Positions 8,621-17,292 are shown, counted from the stretch's first letter. The stretch is DNA of 64,000 bases from Hyphomicrobiaceae bacterium (GCA_016793635.1 JAEUMD010000001.1:186001-250000); one strand, 5' to 3'. Program-made: numbers and translations. Notes: a model not told the origin generated them from the sequence alone.

Positions 8621-9007
8621 TTACTCCGCAGCCAGCCGCACGCCGCGGCGGGGGCCGCGGTAAACGCAGCCCTCCTGGCAGGAATCGCGCGCCACGACGA
8701 TCTCGGCGAGACCGGGCACGCGGTTCTCGAGCCTGTTCCACAGCCACATGGTGATGCGCTCGAGCGTCGGCGCGGCGAGCCCCTCGATCTCGTTGAGAAA
8801 GCGATGGTCGAGCGCCTCGCGCGCTTCCAGAATCGCGGCGGAGAGGTCGTCGAAATGCATCACCAAACCTGTTTCCGGGTCCGGCTCCCCTTCGACCGAG
8901 ACGCGAACGCGGAACGAGTGACCGTGCACACGCGAGTTCGGATGCCCGGGCGGAGCGCTCGGCAGGAAGTGGGCGGCTTCAAAGTGGAACTCGCGGTAGA
9001 TCAGCAT
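8621..9007 (-). CDS. queD: 6-carboxytetrahydropterin synthase-like QueD
   Basis: This 128-residue T-fold enzyme should convert dihydroneopterin triphosphate to 6-carboxy-tetrahydropterin, the first committed queuosine step. The zinc ligands His13, His28 and His30 (AAH and HGH) and the C-terminal DSCQEGCVYRG are present. By eye the residue aligned with the usual catalytic Cys (the Cys in HKCGRLHGH of E. coli) is Asn24 in HPNSRVHGH, and the Glu near the C-terminal Cys pair reads as Asp108. The neighbours queF and queE argue strongly for the queuosine role despite this. See findings. Confidence 0.85.
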   Translation of the reverse strand: MLIYREFHFEAAHFLPSAPPGHPNSRVHGHSFRVRVSVEGEPDPETGLVMHFDDLSAAILEAREALDHRFLNEIEGLAAPTLERITMWLWNRLENRVPGLAEIVVARDSCQEGCVYRGPRRGVRLAAE

Positions 9008-9186
9008 GGAGCAGGTTTACGTTTTGGGTTCTAGGGACTTGGGACCGGGGTACAGAGACTGGGTTAGGTGGCTTGATTTCGAAGGGTGGGACCGGCTGGC
9101 GATTTGCGGCGGGCTGGGTCGTTCCGACCTCGTCTCCAGCACCTTGTCTCCAGGACATAAACCGATCCTGCGTTCCAATTCCTCTC

Positions 9187-9816
9187 TCAAGGTATCCCGA
9201 TCAGCTTGTGGGTCTGGAGCGACAATCGCCACTCCGGGTTCGATTTGCAGTAGGCGACCGCCGATCGCGTGTTCTGCTCGCGCTCGGGCCCATCCATGGG
9301 CTGGAGGTAGCGCAGGCGGAAGTCGAGACCCGCGCATTGCTCCGGAGCGAGGCCGGTCTGCGGGTAGACCAGCTTCAACTCGTCGCCTGAGCGTTGCACG
9401 AGGGTGGAGCCGGCCTTCGGGCTGACGCAGATCCAATCGATAGAGCGGGGCACCGGCATCGTCCCGTTGGTCTCGATGGCGATCTCGAAGCCTTCCTCGT
9501 GGAGCGCCTCGATCAGCTCTGCGTCCACCTGCAACATCGGCTCGCCGCCGGTCAGCACGACGAGCACGGGCGCCGCATCGTCGCCGCTCGCCATCGCGCA
9601 CGCCTCGACCAGGTCCGCAGCGGTCTTGTACTTGCCGCCGAGCGGGCCGTCGATGCCGACGAAATCCGTGTCGCAGAAGCGGCAGACCGCGCCGGCGCGA
9701 TCCGCCTCCTGCCCGGACCACAGATTGCAGCCGGCAAAACGGCAGAAAATCGCCGGCCGGCCCGCATTGGCGCCCTCGCCCTGCAATGTGTAGTAGATTT
9801 CTTTGACGTGATACAT
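9187..9816 (-). CDS. queE: 7-carboxy-7-deazaguanine synthase (radical SAM)
   Basis: This 209-residue radical SAM enzyme rearranges 6-carboxytetrahydropterin to 7-carboxy-7-deazaguanine. The cluster-binding cysteines are Cys30, Cys45 and Cys48, an unusual CX14CX2C spacing known in some QueE proteins, in place of the standard CX3CX2C. The GEG near residues 13-15, the LTGGEPMLQ motif and the C-terminal SLQTHKLIGIP are typical. About 180 bases separate it from queD on the same strand. Confidence 0.93.
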   Translation of the reverse strand: MYHVKEIYYTLQGEGANAGRPAIFCRFAGCNLWSGQEADRAGAVCRFCDTDFVGIDGPLGGKYKTAADLVEACAMASGDDAAPVLVVLTGGEPMLQVDAELIEALHEEGFEIAIETNGTMPVPRSIDWICVSPKAGSTLVQRSGDELKLVYPQTGLAPEQCAGLDFRLRYLQPMDGPEREQNTRSAVAYCKSNPEWRLSLQTHKLIGIP

Positions 9817-10014
9817 GGCGGCGACTTCTGCGGTCGCCCCGTTTGACTGTCAAGACCGCCGATTGCCCTTGGTGGCGGGCTCGGCCGCCGCAGATGATGG
9901 GCGGTCAAAAGACGTGCGGCGGGTGAATGAGCGCGGTCGGATGCCGGCAGGCTGGCCGCGCCCGTGATCCAAAGATCGTCGGTGCGGGTGGGAGCAGATC
10001 GGGGGAGGCGGCGG

Positions 10015-10734
10015 ATGGGCGAGGCGGCAGGGCGGCGAGGTGCGGGGTTCGTCTACTACGATCTCGTCATGGTGGCGTTCGTCACCGTGCTCGTCTGCTC
10101 GAACCTGATCGGGCCGGCCAAGATCGCGACGATCGATCTCCCGCTCGTCGGATCGTTCGTCTTCGGCGCGGGCGTGCTCTTCTTCCCGATCTCCTATATT
10201 TTCGGCGACGTTCTGACCGAGGTCTATGGCTACGCCCGCGCCCGGCGCGTCATCTGGTCGGGCTTCGCGGCACTTGCCTTCGCCAGCGTCATGGCGGCCG
10301 TTATCGTCGCGCTTCCGCCGGCCCCGTTCTGGAAAAACCAGGGCGCCTACGAGGTCGCGTTCGGCAATGCGTGGCGTGTGGTCGGGGCGTCGATGATCGC
10401 CTACTTCTGCGGCGAGTTCGTCAATTCCTACATCCTCGCCAAGATGAAGATCTGGACGTCCGGGCGGTGGCTATGGACCCGCACCATAGGTTCCACCATC
10501 GCCGGCGAAGCGGTGGACAGCACGCTGTTCTACCCGCTCGCGTTCTACGGAACGGGTATCATCCCGAACGAGGCGCTGCCGAGCGTGATGCTGGCGCAGT
10601 TCCTGCTGAAGACGCTGGTAGAGGTGGTGTTCACGCCGGTGACGTATGCGATCGTCGGCGGGTTGAAGCGCGCCGAGGGCGTCGATTACTACGACCGCGA
10701 TACCGACTTCACGCCGTTCTCTATGAAGACCTGA
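10015..10734 (+). CDS. yhhQ: Queuosine precursor transporter
   Basis: This 239-residue membrane protein of the YhhQ/VUT-1 (ECF-like) family has about six hydrophobic segments. Family signatures include LVCSNLIGPAK, FPISYIFGDVLTEVYGY, and FCGEFVNSYILAKMK. The family imports preQ0/preQ1 across the inner membrane. The ATG at 10015 is chosen because GGGGAGG precedes it; an upstream start at 9964 has no binding site. It is divergent from queE with about 200 bases between them, so this organism seems able both to make and to salvage queuosine precursors. Confidence 0.9.
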   Translation: MGEAAGRRGAGFVYYDLVMVAFVTVLVCSNLIGPAKIATIDLPLVGSFVFGAGVLFFPISYIFGDVLTEVYGYARARRVIWSGFAALAFASVMAAVIVALPPAPFWKNQGAYEVAFGNAWRVVGASMIAYFCGEFVNSYILAKMKIWTSGRWLWTRTIGSTIAGEAVDSTLFYPLAFYGTGIIPNEALPSVMLAQFLLKTLVEVVFTPVTYAIVGGLKRAEGVDYYDRDTDFTPFSMKT

Positions 10735-10871
10735 CGACCGGGCGGAACGGGGTTGCCGCCGCGACGCTCGCGACTTCGATGGTATCGCCATCGCGATCCA
10801 TCAAAGTCGAAAACTTCGCGGCGGCCTGTGTGTGGTGGCTGCACTTGCATCCGGCAGGCCGATGAAAGCCG

Positions 10872-12686
10872 TCAATCGACCGCGAGGCCGCGTCGGACCA
10901 TAGTGGCGATCTCCGCGTAGGTGCGCTTCGCAGGTGTCAGCACGCCGTGCATCTTGGTTTTCGAGATCAGCATGTCGTGCAGCGCGAGATAGTCGAGCCC
11001 CGTCGACAGGAAGCAGGCAACCGCATCTTCAGGGGCCTCCACGATCGGCTCACCGCGCACGTTGAAGGAGGTATTGAGAAGCACGGGCACGCCGGTCAGC
11101 TTCTCGAACTCCTTGAGCAGCCGGTAGAGCCGCGGATTCTGGTTCTCTCGCACCGTCTGCACGCGCGCCGTGCCATCCACGTGCACGATTGCCGGAATTC
11201 GATCCTTCCACTCCGGGTTCACGTTCTTGGCGAGCAGCATGAACGGGCTCTCCTCCTCGCCTTCGAAAATCTCGGCCGAACGCTCGGCGAGAACGACGGG
11301 GGCGAAGGGGCGGAACGACTGGCGGTGCTTCACGCGCTTGTTGATGGTGTCCTTCATGTCGGGTGAGCGCGGGTCGGCGAGGATCGACCGGTTGCCGAGC
11401 GAACGCGGGCCATATTCCGAGCGGCCCTGGAACCAGCCGAAGATGTTGCCCTGCGCGAGCAGCCGCGCCACGTCGGCACAGATGTCGCTCGACTCGACCG
11501 CTTTCGTCTCGAGCTTCACCTCGACGGGTGCCAGCGCTTCCTTCACCTCGGCAGTCTTGTACTCCATGCCGAAGTAGGCGTTGTCGATGACGAACTCGCG
11601 CGGCTTCTTCTGCACCGCGATGTGACCGTAATAGGCGCAGCCGATGGCGATGCCGTTGTCGCCGGCCGCCGGCTGAACCCAGACGTTCTCGAACCCAGCC
11701 TCACGCACGATGCGGCCGTTGGCGACGCAATTGAGGCCGACGCCACCGGCGATCACCAGGTTTTTGGCTCCCGTCGTCTCGCGCAGCCACTTGGCGCGCT
11801 CGATCAGCACCTTTTCGCTGTCGTCCTGGATGCGCCAGGCCATGTCGCGCCAGTGCTGCATGTTGGGCGAGGCTTCCCATTTCTGGTCCGAGGAAGCGTC
11901 GAAGGGTTTGTTGAAGCTGCGGTCCCACTCCGGGAACGAGAGGTCGCCATTCGGGCCGATCTCGATCAGCGGCCGAAACGCCTCGGGCGTGCCATAGGGT
12001 GCGAGACCCATCACCTCGCCGCACTTGTTCCAGTCGGAGAAGATGTAGCTCGATACGCGCGAGTACATCGCGCCGAGGCCGGGCATGAAATAGAACTCGT
12101 CGGAAAGGAACCCGCGCACGGGCTCCAGCCAGACCTTGCGGATGCAAGTGAGATCGGAACCCTTGAACGTATAGTAGCTCTCGGATTCGCGGGCGAGCGG
12201 GTTGACGCCGTCGGTGTGCTGACCGGGCTCCTTGATGTCGGTGGCGTAGCTGCCGACACCATCGACGATCATCACCGCGCCTTCCTCGAAGGGGCATGCA
12301 GCGAACGCCGAGTAGGCGTGTCCGAGGTGATGTGAGAGCGTCAGTACGTTCGGTGCGGTGGTGAGATACAGCGGGCTCTTCCTCGCCTGCTCTCGCTCCT
12401 CCGCGTCCATGAATTCGGGGACGTCCTCGTAGATGAGTCGCAATTCGAGATCTTCGATAGGCAGCACGTAGCAGTTGCGCACGACGAGATCGACATCGCG
12501 CAGCGTGATGCCCTCGGCGTCGAGCACGTAGTCGACCACCTCCTGGAAGAAGCCCGTCGCATGCTTGCGCCGGGTGATGCGCTCCTTCTCGATCGCGTAG
12601 GCAATCTTGCCGTCGCGCAGCAGGCACGCGCTGACGTCGTGGTCGTAGGCGTTGATGCCGAGAATGTAGGTCGGCTTTTGGGTCAT
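10872..12686 (-). CDS. NodU/CmcH-family O-carbamoyltransferase
   Basis: This 604-residue protein transfers a carbamoyl group from carbamoyl phosphate via carbamoyl-adenylate to a hydroxyl. The N-terminal Kae1-like part begins ILGINAYDHDVSACLL, with the metal-binding HHLGHAYSA (near 118-126) and VDGVGSYA. The C-terminal YrdC-like part contains EYGPRSLGNRSILADPR and INKRVKHRQSFRPFAP. The relatives NodU, CmcH and TobZ modify Nod factors or antibiotics. No sugar, polyketide or nodulation genes adjoin it here, so the acceptor is unknown; polysaccharide carbamoylation is a reasonable guess. Confidence 0.9.
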   Translation of the reverse strand: MTQKPTYILGINAYDHDVSACLLRDGKIAYAIEKERITRRKHATGFFQEVVDYVLDAEGITLRDVDLVVRNCYVLPIEDLELRLIYEDVPEFMDAEEREQARKSPLYLTTAPNVLTLSHHLGHAYSAFAACPFEEGAVMIVDGVGSYATDIKEPGQHTDGVNPLARESESYYTFKGSDLTCIRKVWLEPVRGFLSDEFYFMPGLGAMYSRVSSYIFSDWNKCGEVMGLAPYGTPEAFRPLIEIGPNGDLSFPEWDRSFNKPFDASSDQKWEASPNMQHWRDMAWRIQDDSEKVLIERAKWLRETTGAKNLVIAGGVGLNCVANGRIVREAGFENVWVQPAAGDNGIAIGCAYYGHIAVQKKPREFVIDNAYFGMEYKTAEVKEALAPVEVKLETKAVESSDICADVARLLAQGNIFGWFQGRSEYGPRSLGNRSILADPRSPDMKDTINKRVKHRQSFRPFAPVVLAERSAEIFEGEEESPFMLLAKNVNPEWKDRIPAIVHVDGTARVQTVRENQNPRLYRLLKEFEKLTGVPVLLNTSFNVRGEPIVEAPEDAVACFLSTGLDYLALHDMLISKTKMHGVLTPAKRTYAEIATMVRRGLAVD

Positions 12687-13392
12687 CGGCCTCTTGTCCT
12701 GATGATGTCTCGTTCGAAGCTGTCGGTTCCGGGACGGACGCGCGGTGGCTCAGGCCGTCGCGGTCTCGGTTCGAGCGGCACAATCGCCCGGCGATCATGC
12801 AATCGCAATGGCTTCGGGCAGCCAGGGGCCGAGCAGTACATCGGCCGCCCTTTCCCCTCGCAAGATACCGCGCCGCGGATCGCAACGGTCCTCAACCCTT
12901 TCGGCAGACTTAACGTGCGATGCTCGCTCGGCAAGGCCAGTGAACCTGCAATTCATGATCGAGAGAAGGCAACCATCCGGTTGCGGCGCACCATGGGGCG
13001 GTTCATTTGGCGTTCAGAAACGCTGGTGTATGCAAGTCGACCGTCTAGCTCTTGTATGCCTGACGCCTCTACGTCTTTTTTCGTACGAAATTCCGTGGGC
13101 TCGGTTGTTGGTGTGGGCAATTCGTGCTACCCCAGCAAGGGTCTAGTGAGGGAGAGTTCTGTCGCGGTTGAGGCTGCTCTCGGCGGAGGTTATGCCGGTT
13201 TCGGCAGAATCGACGCGAAGTTAAGTGTTACGACGTCGGACACCGCGGATTTTGTTCGACGGTACGGACTCGGGCGGCGGCCGATTTTTCGGAACGTCGC
13301 GTTGCGCAGATCGTTTCTACTGTCGAAGCACAGTTCTACTGTCGAAGCACAGGGCTGCCGGTGGCGGTGGCTGAAAAAGCGAGGCGATAAAA
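12687..13392. other. Long intergenic region with a 19-bp tandem repeat
   Basis: Seven hundred bases lie between the divergent carbamoyltransferase and the first arginine-tailed protein. One frame is open through it on the plus strand, but its translation has no family features and the frame starts inside the carbamoyltransferase gene. The only distinct structure is the direct repeat at 13315-13352. Confidence 0.4.
13315..13352. repeat. 19-bp tandem duplication
   Basis: TTCTACTGTCGAAGCACAG occurs twice head-to-tail (13315-13333 and 13334-13352) with no mismatch, 41 bases before the start codon at 13393. It may be a recent slippage event or a doubled operator. Confidence 0.8.
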
Positions 13393-13737
13393 ATGTATGA
13401 GAACAAGGCACCGAATGGTGCTGTTTCCGCCGGCTCCAGAATCGGAGCTGTGATCGGCGGGCTCTCGCGCAAGGCGGGTCGCTCGGCCATGCAGGGCGTC
13501 GCCGTCGTTGCCATGCTGGCGATCTACGGTCTTTCGTCGATCGGCACGTATGGCATGACGGCCCTCGGCCTCGGTGGCGTGACCGCGCTGTCTCTCGCCG
13601 CGTCGTCGCAGCCGGCCCAGGCGCAGCGCCGTCGTCGTCGTCGTCGTCGGGGTGGCGTGTTTGTCGATCTTGGCGATTTCGGAATCGTGGTCGGTGGCGG
13701 TGACCGTCGCCGCCGTCGCCGTCGCCGTCGGCGGTAA
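13393..13737 (+). CDS. Arginine-tailed membrane/secreted protein, copy 1
   Basis: This 114-residue protein has a short hydrophilic N-terminus with two or three basic residues, a hydrophobic segment (about 34-65) and a signal-peptidase-like SSQPAQAQ. A block of eight Arg, a short hydrophobic stretch GGVFVDLGDFGIVVGGG and a final block of ten Arg follow. The codons of the Arg blocks mix CGT, CGC and CGG, so this is not simple triplet slippage. It is clearly paralogous to the next gene. If cleaved after QAQ, it would release a small polycationic peptide outside the inner membrane; if not, the tail stays anchored. Function unknown. Confidence 0.65.
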   Translation: MYENKAPNGAVSAGSRIGAVIGGLSRKAGRSAMQGVAVVAMLAIYGLSSIGTYGMTALGLGGVTALSLAASSQPAQAQRRRRRRRRGGVFVDLGDFGIVVGGGDRRRRRRRRRR

Positions 13738-13844
13738 GAGTTTCGGCGCGGGGCGTCGTCCGTGTCGTCGGCCTGCTTGTCGCGGTCTCCGGGATCGAGG
13801 CGGCAGGCCGTACTGTTTCGGCGCAAACCACACGGGAGTATGAA

Positions 13845-14168
13845 ATGTCCACAGACAGTGCACTACAGGCTGTAAAGCCGACAGGCATGAAGCTGGGAGC
13901 TTTCGCCGCCGAACTTCCTCGGAGAGCTGGTCGCGCCGTCGTCCAACTCGTCGCGGTTGTGGCGATGCTCGTTATCTATGGAATAAGCTCGATCGGGTCC
14001 TACGGCCTGACCGCGCTGGGGCTCAGTGGCGCTACCGCACTGACCCTCGCATCAACGTCGCAGCCGGCCGAAGCGCGTCGCCGCTGGCGCCGCCGCCGCC
14101 GGGGCGTCTGGATCGGTTTCCCGTTCCGTCGCCGTCGTCGTCGCCGGTGGCGTCGTCGTCGCTGGTAA
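13845..14168 (+). CDS. Arginine-tailed membrane/secreted protein, copy 2
   Basis: This 107-residue protein has the same architecture as its upstream neighbour: a basic N-terminus (KLGAFAAELPRRAGRAV), a hydrophobic segment very like copy 1 (VAVVAMLVIYGISSIGSYG), a possible AEA cleavage site, an Arg/Trp block, a short GVWIGFPF stretch and a final Arg/Trp block. The core GLTALGLSGATALTLA is close to the same region in copy 1, while the tails differ more. GGGAG precedes the ATG. About 107 bases separate the two genes. Tryptophans in an Arg-rich tail recall cationic peptides, but that is only a resemblance. Confidence 0.65.
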   Translation: MSTDSALQAVKPTGMKLGAFAAELPRRAGRAVVQLVAVVAMLVIYGISSIGSYGLTALGLSGATALTLASTSQPAEARRRWRRRRRGVWIGFPFRRRRRRRWRRRRW

Positions 14169-14777
14169 GGCTTCAGTCGTCTCCTTCTGCCTCCAATCCG
14201 GTGCACGTGCCCCACATGGTTGAGGCCGTGCGCGAGGGGGCGAGTCGAGGTCGGTTGACCCTCACGCAGGACCACATCATAGCGCTCGCCGGTTGGACCT
14301 ACCGGCGGGCGCAGACGTTTCAGGGGCACGCTTCAACCGCGCCGCACCAGTGTCGGGACGTTTCAGAGCGGGCGGCGATGCTCTACCCGTCATCGGGCCA
14401 TCGGGGCGTCATTGGTCGAGAGACCTAGCGACGAATTTGAACCCGCGCGAATGCGATCCAATCAAAGTGCGATAGTCTTCGAGCGCCAGGGTTCACCAGT
14501 ATCTTGAGCTGTCCGCTGTCCGCTGTCCGCTGTCCGCAATTCCGTCCGGTCGGCTGATGCCCGCGGGAATCGCAGCAACCGCGCTTCCCGGTCGAGCGAC
14601 GGCTAACTCCGAACGAAGCGACGTGGCCCGAGATGCGAAAGGCCGCGCCTCGCGGCACGGCCTTCCACATTATCCAGAACCCATTCGCCGGCTCCAAGCG
14701 GACGCAGGCGGTCTTCCTCAACATTTCGCAGAACGGGCCCGATGCTCAGCGAGCTGCCAAGGCGCCGCCCGTGGCGT
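14169..14777. other. Gene-free region with a short tandem repeat
   Basis: About 600 bases between the second arginine-tailed gene and the trcR stop. The short frames here translate to low-complexity or repeat-derived sequence. The only feature seen is the 7-bp repeat at 14508-14535. Confidence 0.4.
14508..14535. repeat. Four tandem copies of GCTGTCC
   Basis: Four perfect heptamers GCTGTCC run from 14508 to 14535. They lie in non-coding sequence and look like a simple slippage tract. Confidence 0.85.
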
Positions 14778-15497
14778 TCACTCGGCCTTGTCGTCGTCCG
14801 AACCGCCCGACATCTCCTTGAGGCGGGCGAACACACGGGCCTGCTCCTCGGCCTCCGTTTCTTCGCGCTCCTCGTCGGCGGTCTGAGCGAGGATCTCGGC
14901 GACGGCGCGCTGGCCCGTCGTCTCCTGCGCGGGAAGCAGGGAGCCGCCCTTCTCCAGATCGTCGCCAGTGCGGTCTGCGCGTCGCGCGGCCTTCCTCACC
15001 TCGTTGTCGAGATCGATCTGCGAGCAGATGCCGAGCGTCACCGGATCGTTGGGCGTGAGGTTGGCGGAGTTCCAGTGCGAGCGGTCGCGGATCTGCGCGA
15101 TGGTCTGCTTGGTCGTACCGACCAGGCGCATGATCTGGCTGTCCTTGAGTTCGGGGTGGTTGCGCAGCAGCCAGAGCACGGCGTTGGGACGCTCATGGCG
15201 GCGCGACACGGGCGTGTAGCGCGGCCGCTTGAGCTGCGGCAGCGTCACCTTCGCTTCGGCGAGCTTCAGCTTGCGGCCAGGGTCCTTCTCGGCGGCCTCG
15301 ATCTCCTCGCGCGTGAGCTGGTTGCGCGAGATCGGGTCGAGCCCGCGGATACCCTGCGCGACGTCGCCATCGGCAATGCCTTTGACCTCGAGGACGTGCA
15401 GCCCGCAAAACTCGGCGATCTGCTCGAAGCTCAACGACGTGTTCTCGACCAGCCAAACGGCCGTCGCCTTGGGCATCAGAAGCTTGCGATCGCTCAT
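14778..15497 (-). CDS. trcR: Cell-cycle transcriptional regulator TrcR (DUF1013)
   Basis: This 239-residue protein matches the DUF1013 family, named TrcR in alphaproteobacteria. It has an N-terminal helix-turn-helix-like part (KATAVWLVENTSLSFEQIAE), a conserved PRYTPVSRRHERPNAVLWLL region, a second HTH-like stretch (LKDSQIMRLVGTTKQTI), and the HWNSANLTPNDPVTLGICSQ motif. The C-terminal third is acidic and probably disordered. TrcR associates with transcription in cell-cycle control in Caulobacter-type bacteria (from memory). It stands alone, with a non-coding gap on each side. Confidence 0.88.
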   Translation of the reverse strand: MSDRKLLMPKATAVWLVENTSLSFEQIAEFCGLHVLEVKGIADGDVAQGIRGLDPISRNQLTREEIEAAEKDPGRKLKLAEAKVTLPQLKRPRYTPVSRRHERPNAVLWLLRNHPELKDSQIMRLVGTTKQTIAQIRDRSHWNSANLTPNDPVTLGICSQIDLDNEVRKAARRADRTGDDLEKGGSLLPAQETTGQRAVAEILAQTADEEREETEAEEQARVFARLKEMSGGSDDDKAE

Positions 15498-15687
15498 ATG
15501 GCTTTCTCCCTGCCTCCGCCGCGCCGTGTGCGCACGAAGGAGTATTATTCGATTGTCGTAATTTGGGGATCGTTACTCTATAACCCAACCGGCCGGCGTC
15601 CGGCAACAAAATCCGGTCCCGCGCCGCACGCGCCTGCGGCGGAGCCGGCCTGCTCGTGGATAATGCCGCTTTGGGCCGACCGGCTCC

Positions 15688-16176
15688 TCATCGGCCGCCT
15701 TTACCACCACCCGGCGCAGTCTCCCCCGGTAAGCCCCCCGATGGCTGGCGCTCGTCGGGAACAAGTGCGATCCGGCCCGTGACCCGGCCCGTTGCCATGT
15801 CGACGAGCAGGATGGACCCCGGCCCGCCTGCGGTGCCCGCGAGATGAATGGCGAGCTGGTTGCCGTCGATCGCCAGATGGCGCACTTCCGACCCCGGCGC
15901 AACCGCGACGGCCATGTCGCGCCCGGCGGTGGATGGGGTGGGGGATGAGACAGGAGCGGTGGGGATGCTCGCATCCCTACCCGATGTCAGATAGATCATG
16001 CGGCCGATGACCGTGAAAAAGCCGAGCACCAGTGCGATACCGAGGACGATGACGACGATCTTCATGAAGCGGAGCGCCGGCGGGTCGCCACGTACCGGCA
16101 GCAGCAGCGAGCCCGCGCCAGCGGGCGGCGCCTCGCTCTTGGCTGTGTCGGCATCGGCGATCGGCGGGGAGTGCAT
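15688..16176 (-). CDS. Small membrane-anchored hypothetical protein (DUF6476-like)
   Basis: This 162-residue protein has a Pro/Ala-rich N-terminus, a single hydrophobic helix (about 38-60, MKIVVIVLGIALVLGFFTVI) and a C-terminal domain with strands reminiscent of a short beta-propeller blade (SEVRHLAIDGNQLAIHLAG, ILLVDMATGRVTGRI). The frame stays open far upstream, but that part is antisense to rluD, so the ATG at 16176 is used; MKIVVIV is an alternative start. It is divergent from rluD. The pairing with rluD and the helix recall DUF6476 proteins; that identification is from memory. Confidence 0.7.
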   Translation of the reverse strand: MHSPPIADADTAKSEAPPAGAGSLLLPVRGDPPALRFMKIVVIVLGIALVLGFFTVIGRMIYLTSGRDASIPTAPVSSPTPSTAGRDMAVAVAPGSEVRHLAIDGNQLAIHLAGTAGGPGSILLVDMATGRVTGRIALVPDERQPSGGLPGETAPGGGKGGR

Positions 16177-16218
16177 TGTTCGATCGTTCTCCTGCAAACC
16201 GGGCTCCTGCAAAGCGGG

Positions 16219-17292
16219 ATGCGCCCCGTGAGCGACGAAAATGGAAACATCCGGTCCGTCGAGGTCGGCGAGTTGGAGGCCGGCAAACGCCTCGATGCCG
16301 TACTCGCCGCTGCCTTGGCCGAACTTAGCCGCTCGCGCGTTCAGGCGTTGATCCGCGACGGCGCGGTGAGCTGCGGCGGGCGGACGATAGGGGAGGCCAA
16401 TGCGAGGGTCAAATCGGGCGAGGTTTATGAGGTCACCGTGCCCGCGCCGGTGCCCGCCGGGCCTGAGAGCCAGGATATTCCACTCGACGTGGTCTATGAG
16501 GACGAGCACCTGATCGTGATCGACAAGCCTGCGGGCCTCGTCATCCATCCCGCCGCCGGCCACGACACGGGCACGCTCGTCAACGCGCTCATCCATCATT
16601 GCGGCGAGAGCCTGTCGGGTATTGGCGGCGTGCGACGCCCCGGCATCGTGCATCGCCTCGACAAGGATACGACCGGGTTGCTCGTAGTGGCCAAGACCGA
16701 CGCGGCTCACCAGGGGCTGTCCGAGCAGTTCGCGTCCCACGGGCGCGACGGGCGCCTGCATCGCGCCTATCTCGCGATCTGCTGGCGGTTGCCCGAGCGC
16801 CCCGCCGGGAGCATCGACGCGCCGCTTGCCCGCTCGCAGGCGAACCGCACCCGCATCGCCGTCACCTCGGCGGAGAAGGGTCGCGAGGCGGTGACGCATT
16901 ACGAGGTTCTGGAGGCGCTGGGCGCCGCCGCCGCGCCGGAAAAGACGACGGCGGGCCGCGGGCGCACGCACGGCCGCAGCCGGGTCGGGCCAAGCGCCGC
17001 GCTCGCCGCCCTTCTGCGGCTTGAGCTCGAGACCGGACGCACCCACCAGATTCGCGTTCACCTCGCCCATATCGGCCACCCGCTACTTGGCGATCCGGTC
17101 TATGGCGCCGGCTTCAAGACGCGTGAGGGTTTGCTACCCGAGCCGGCAATCGAGGCTCTTTCAGCGCTCCGACGGCAGGCCCTGCATGCCGCCGAGCTGG
17201 GATTCGAGCACCCCGCGACGGGAGAGCCGCTGGCGTTCGAGAGTCCGATGCCGGCGGATATGGAGCGCCTGCTCGCGGCCCTCAGGTCCTAG
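16219..17292 (+). CDS. rluD: RluD-type 23S rRNA pseudouridine synthase
   Basis: This 357-residue enzyme converts uridines in 23S rRNA helix 69 (probably U1911/1915/1917) to pseudouridine. An S4 RNA-binding domain (about 18-75, GKRLDAVLAAAL and SRSRVQALIRDGAV) precedes the RluA-family catalytic domain with HRLDKDTTG (145-153, catalytic Asp) and the C-terminal ETGRTHQIRVHLAHIGHPLLGD. A basic insertion of about 20 residues (TTAGRGRTHGRSRVGPS) before that last motif is longer than usual. The ATG at 16219 keeps it clear of the divergent gene; a start at 16171 would overlap it. Confidence 0.92.
   Translation: MRPVSDENGNIRSVEVGELEAGKRLDAVLAAALAELSRSRVQALIRDGAVSCGGRTIGEANARVKSGEVYEVTVPAPVPAGPESQDIPLDVVYEDEHLIVIDKPAGLVIHPAAGHDTGTLVNALIHHCGESLSGIGGVRRPGIVHRLDKDTTGLLVVAKTDAAHQGLSEQFASHGRDGRLHRAYLAICWRLPERPAGSIDAPLARSQANRTRIAVTSAEKGREAVTHYEVLEALGAAAAPEKTTAGRGRTHGRSRVGPSAALAALLRLELETGRTHQIRVHLAHIGHPLLGDPVYGAGFKTREGLLPEPAIEALSALRRQALHAAELGFEHPATGEPLAFESPMPADMERLLAALRS

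Noticed and set aside
12561..13400. 279-residue plus-strand frame in the long gap
   Set aside because: It begins inside the carbamoyltransferase gene on the other strand and its translation is low-complexity with no family resemblance.
15688..17079. 463-residue version of the small membrane protein
   Set aside because: Everything upstream of 16176 is antisense to rluD, which is intact and has the HRLDKDTTG motif. The extension has no domain.
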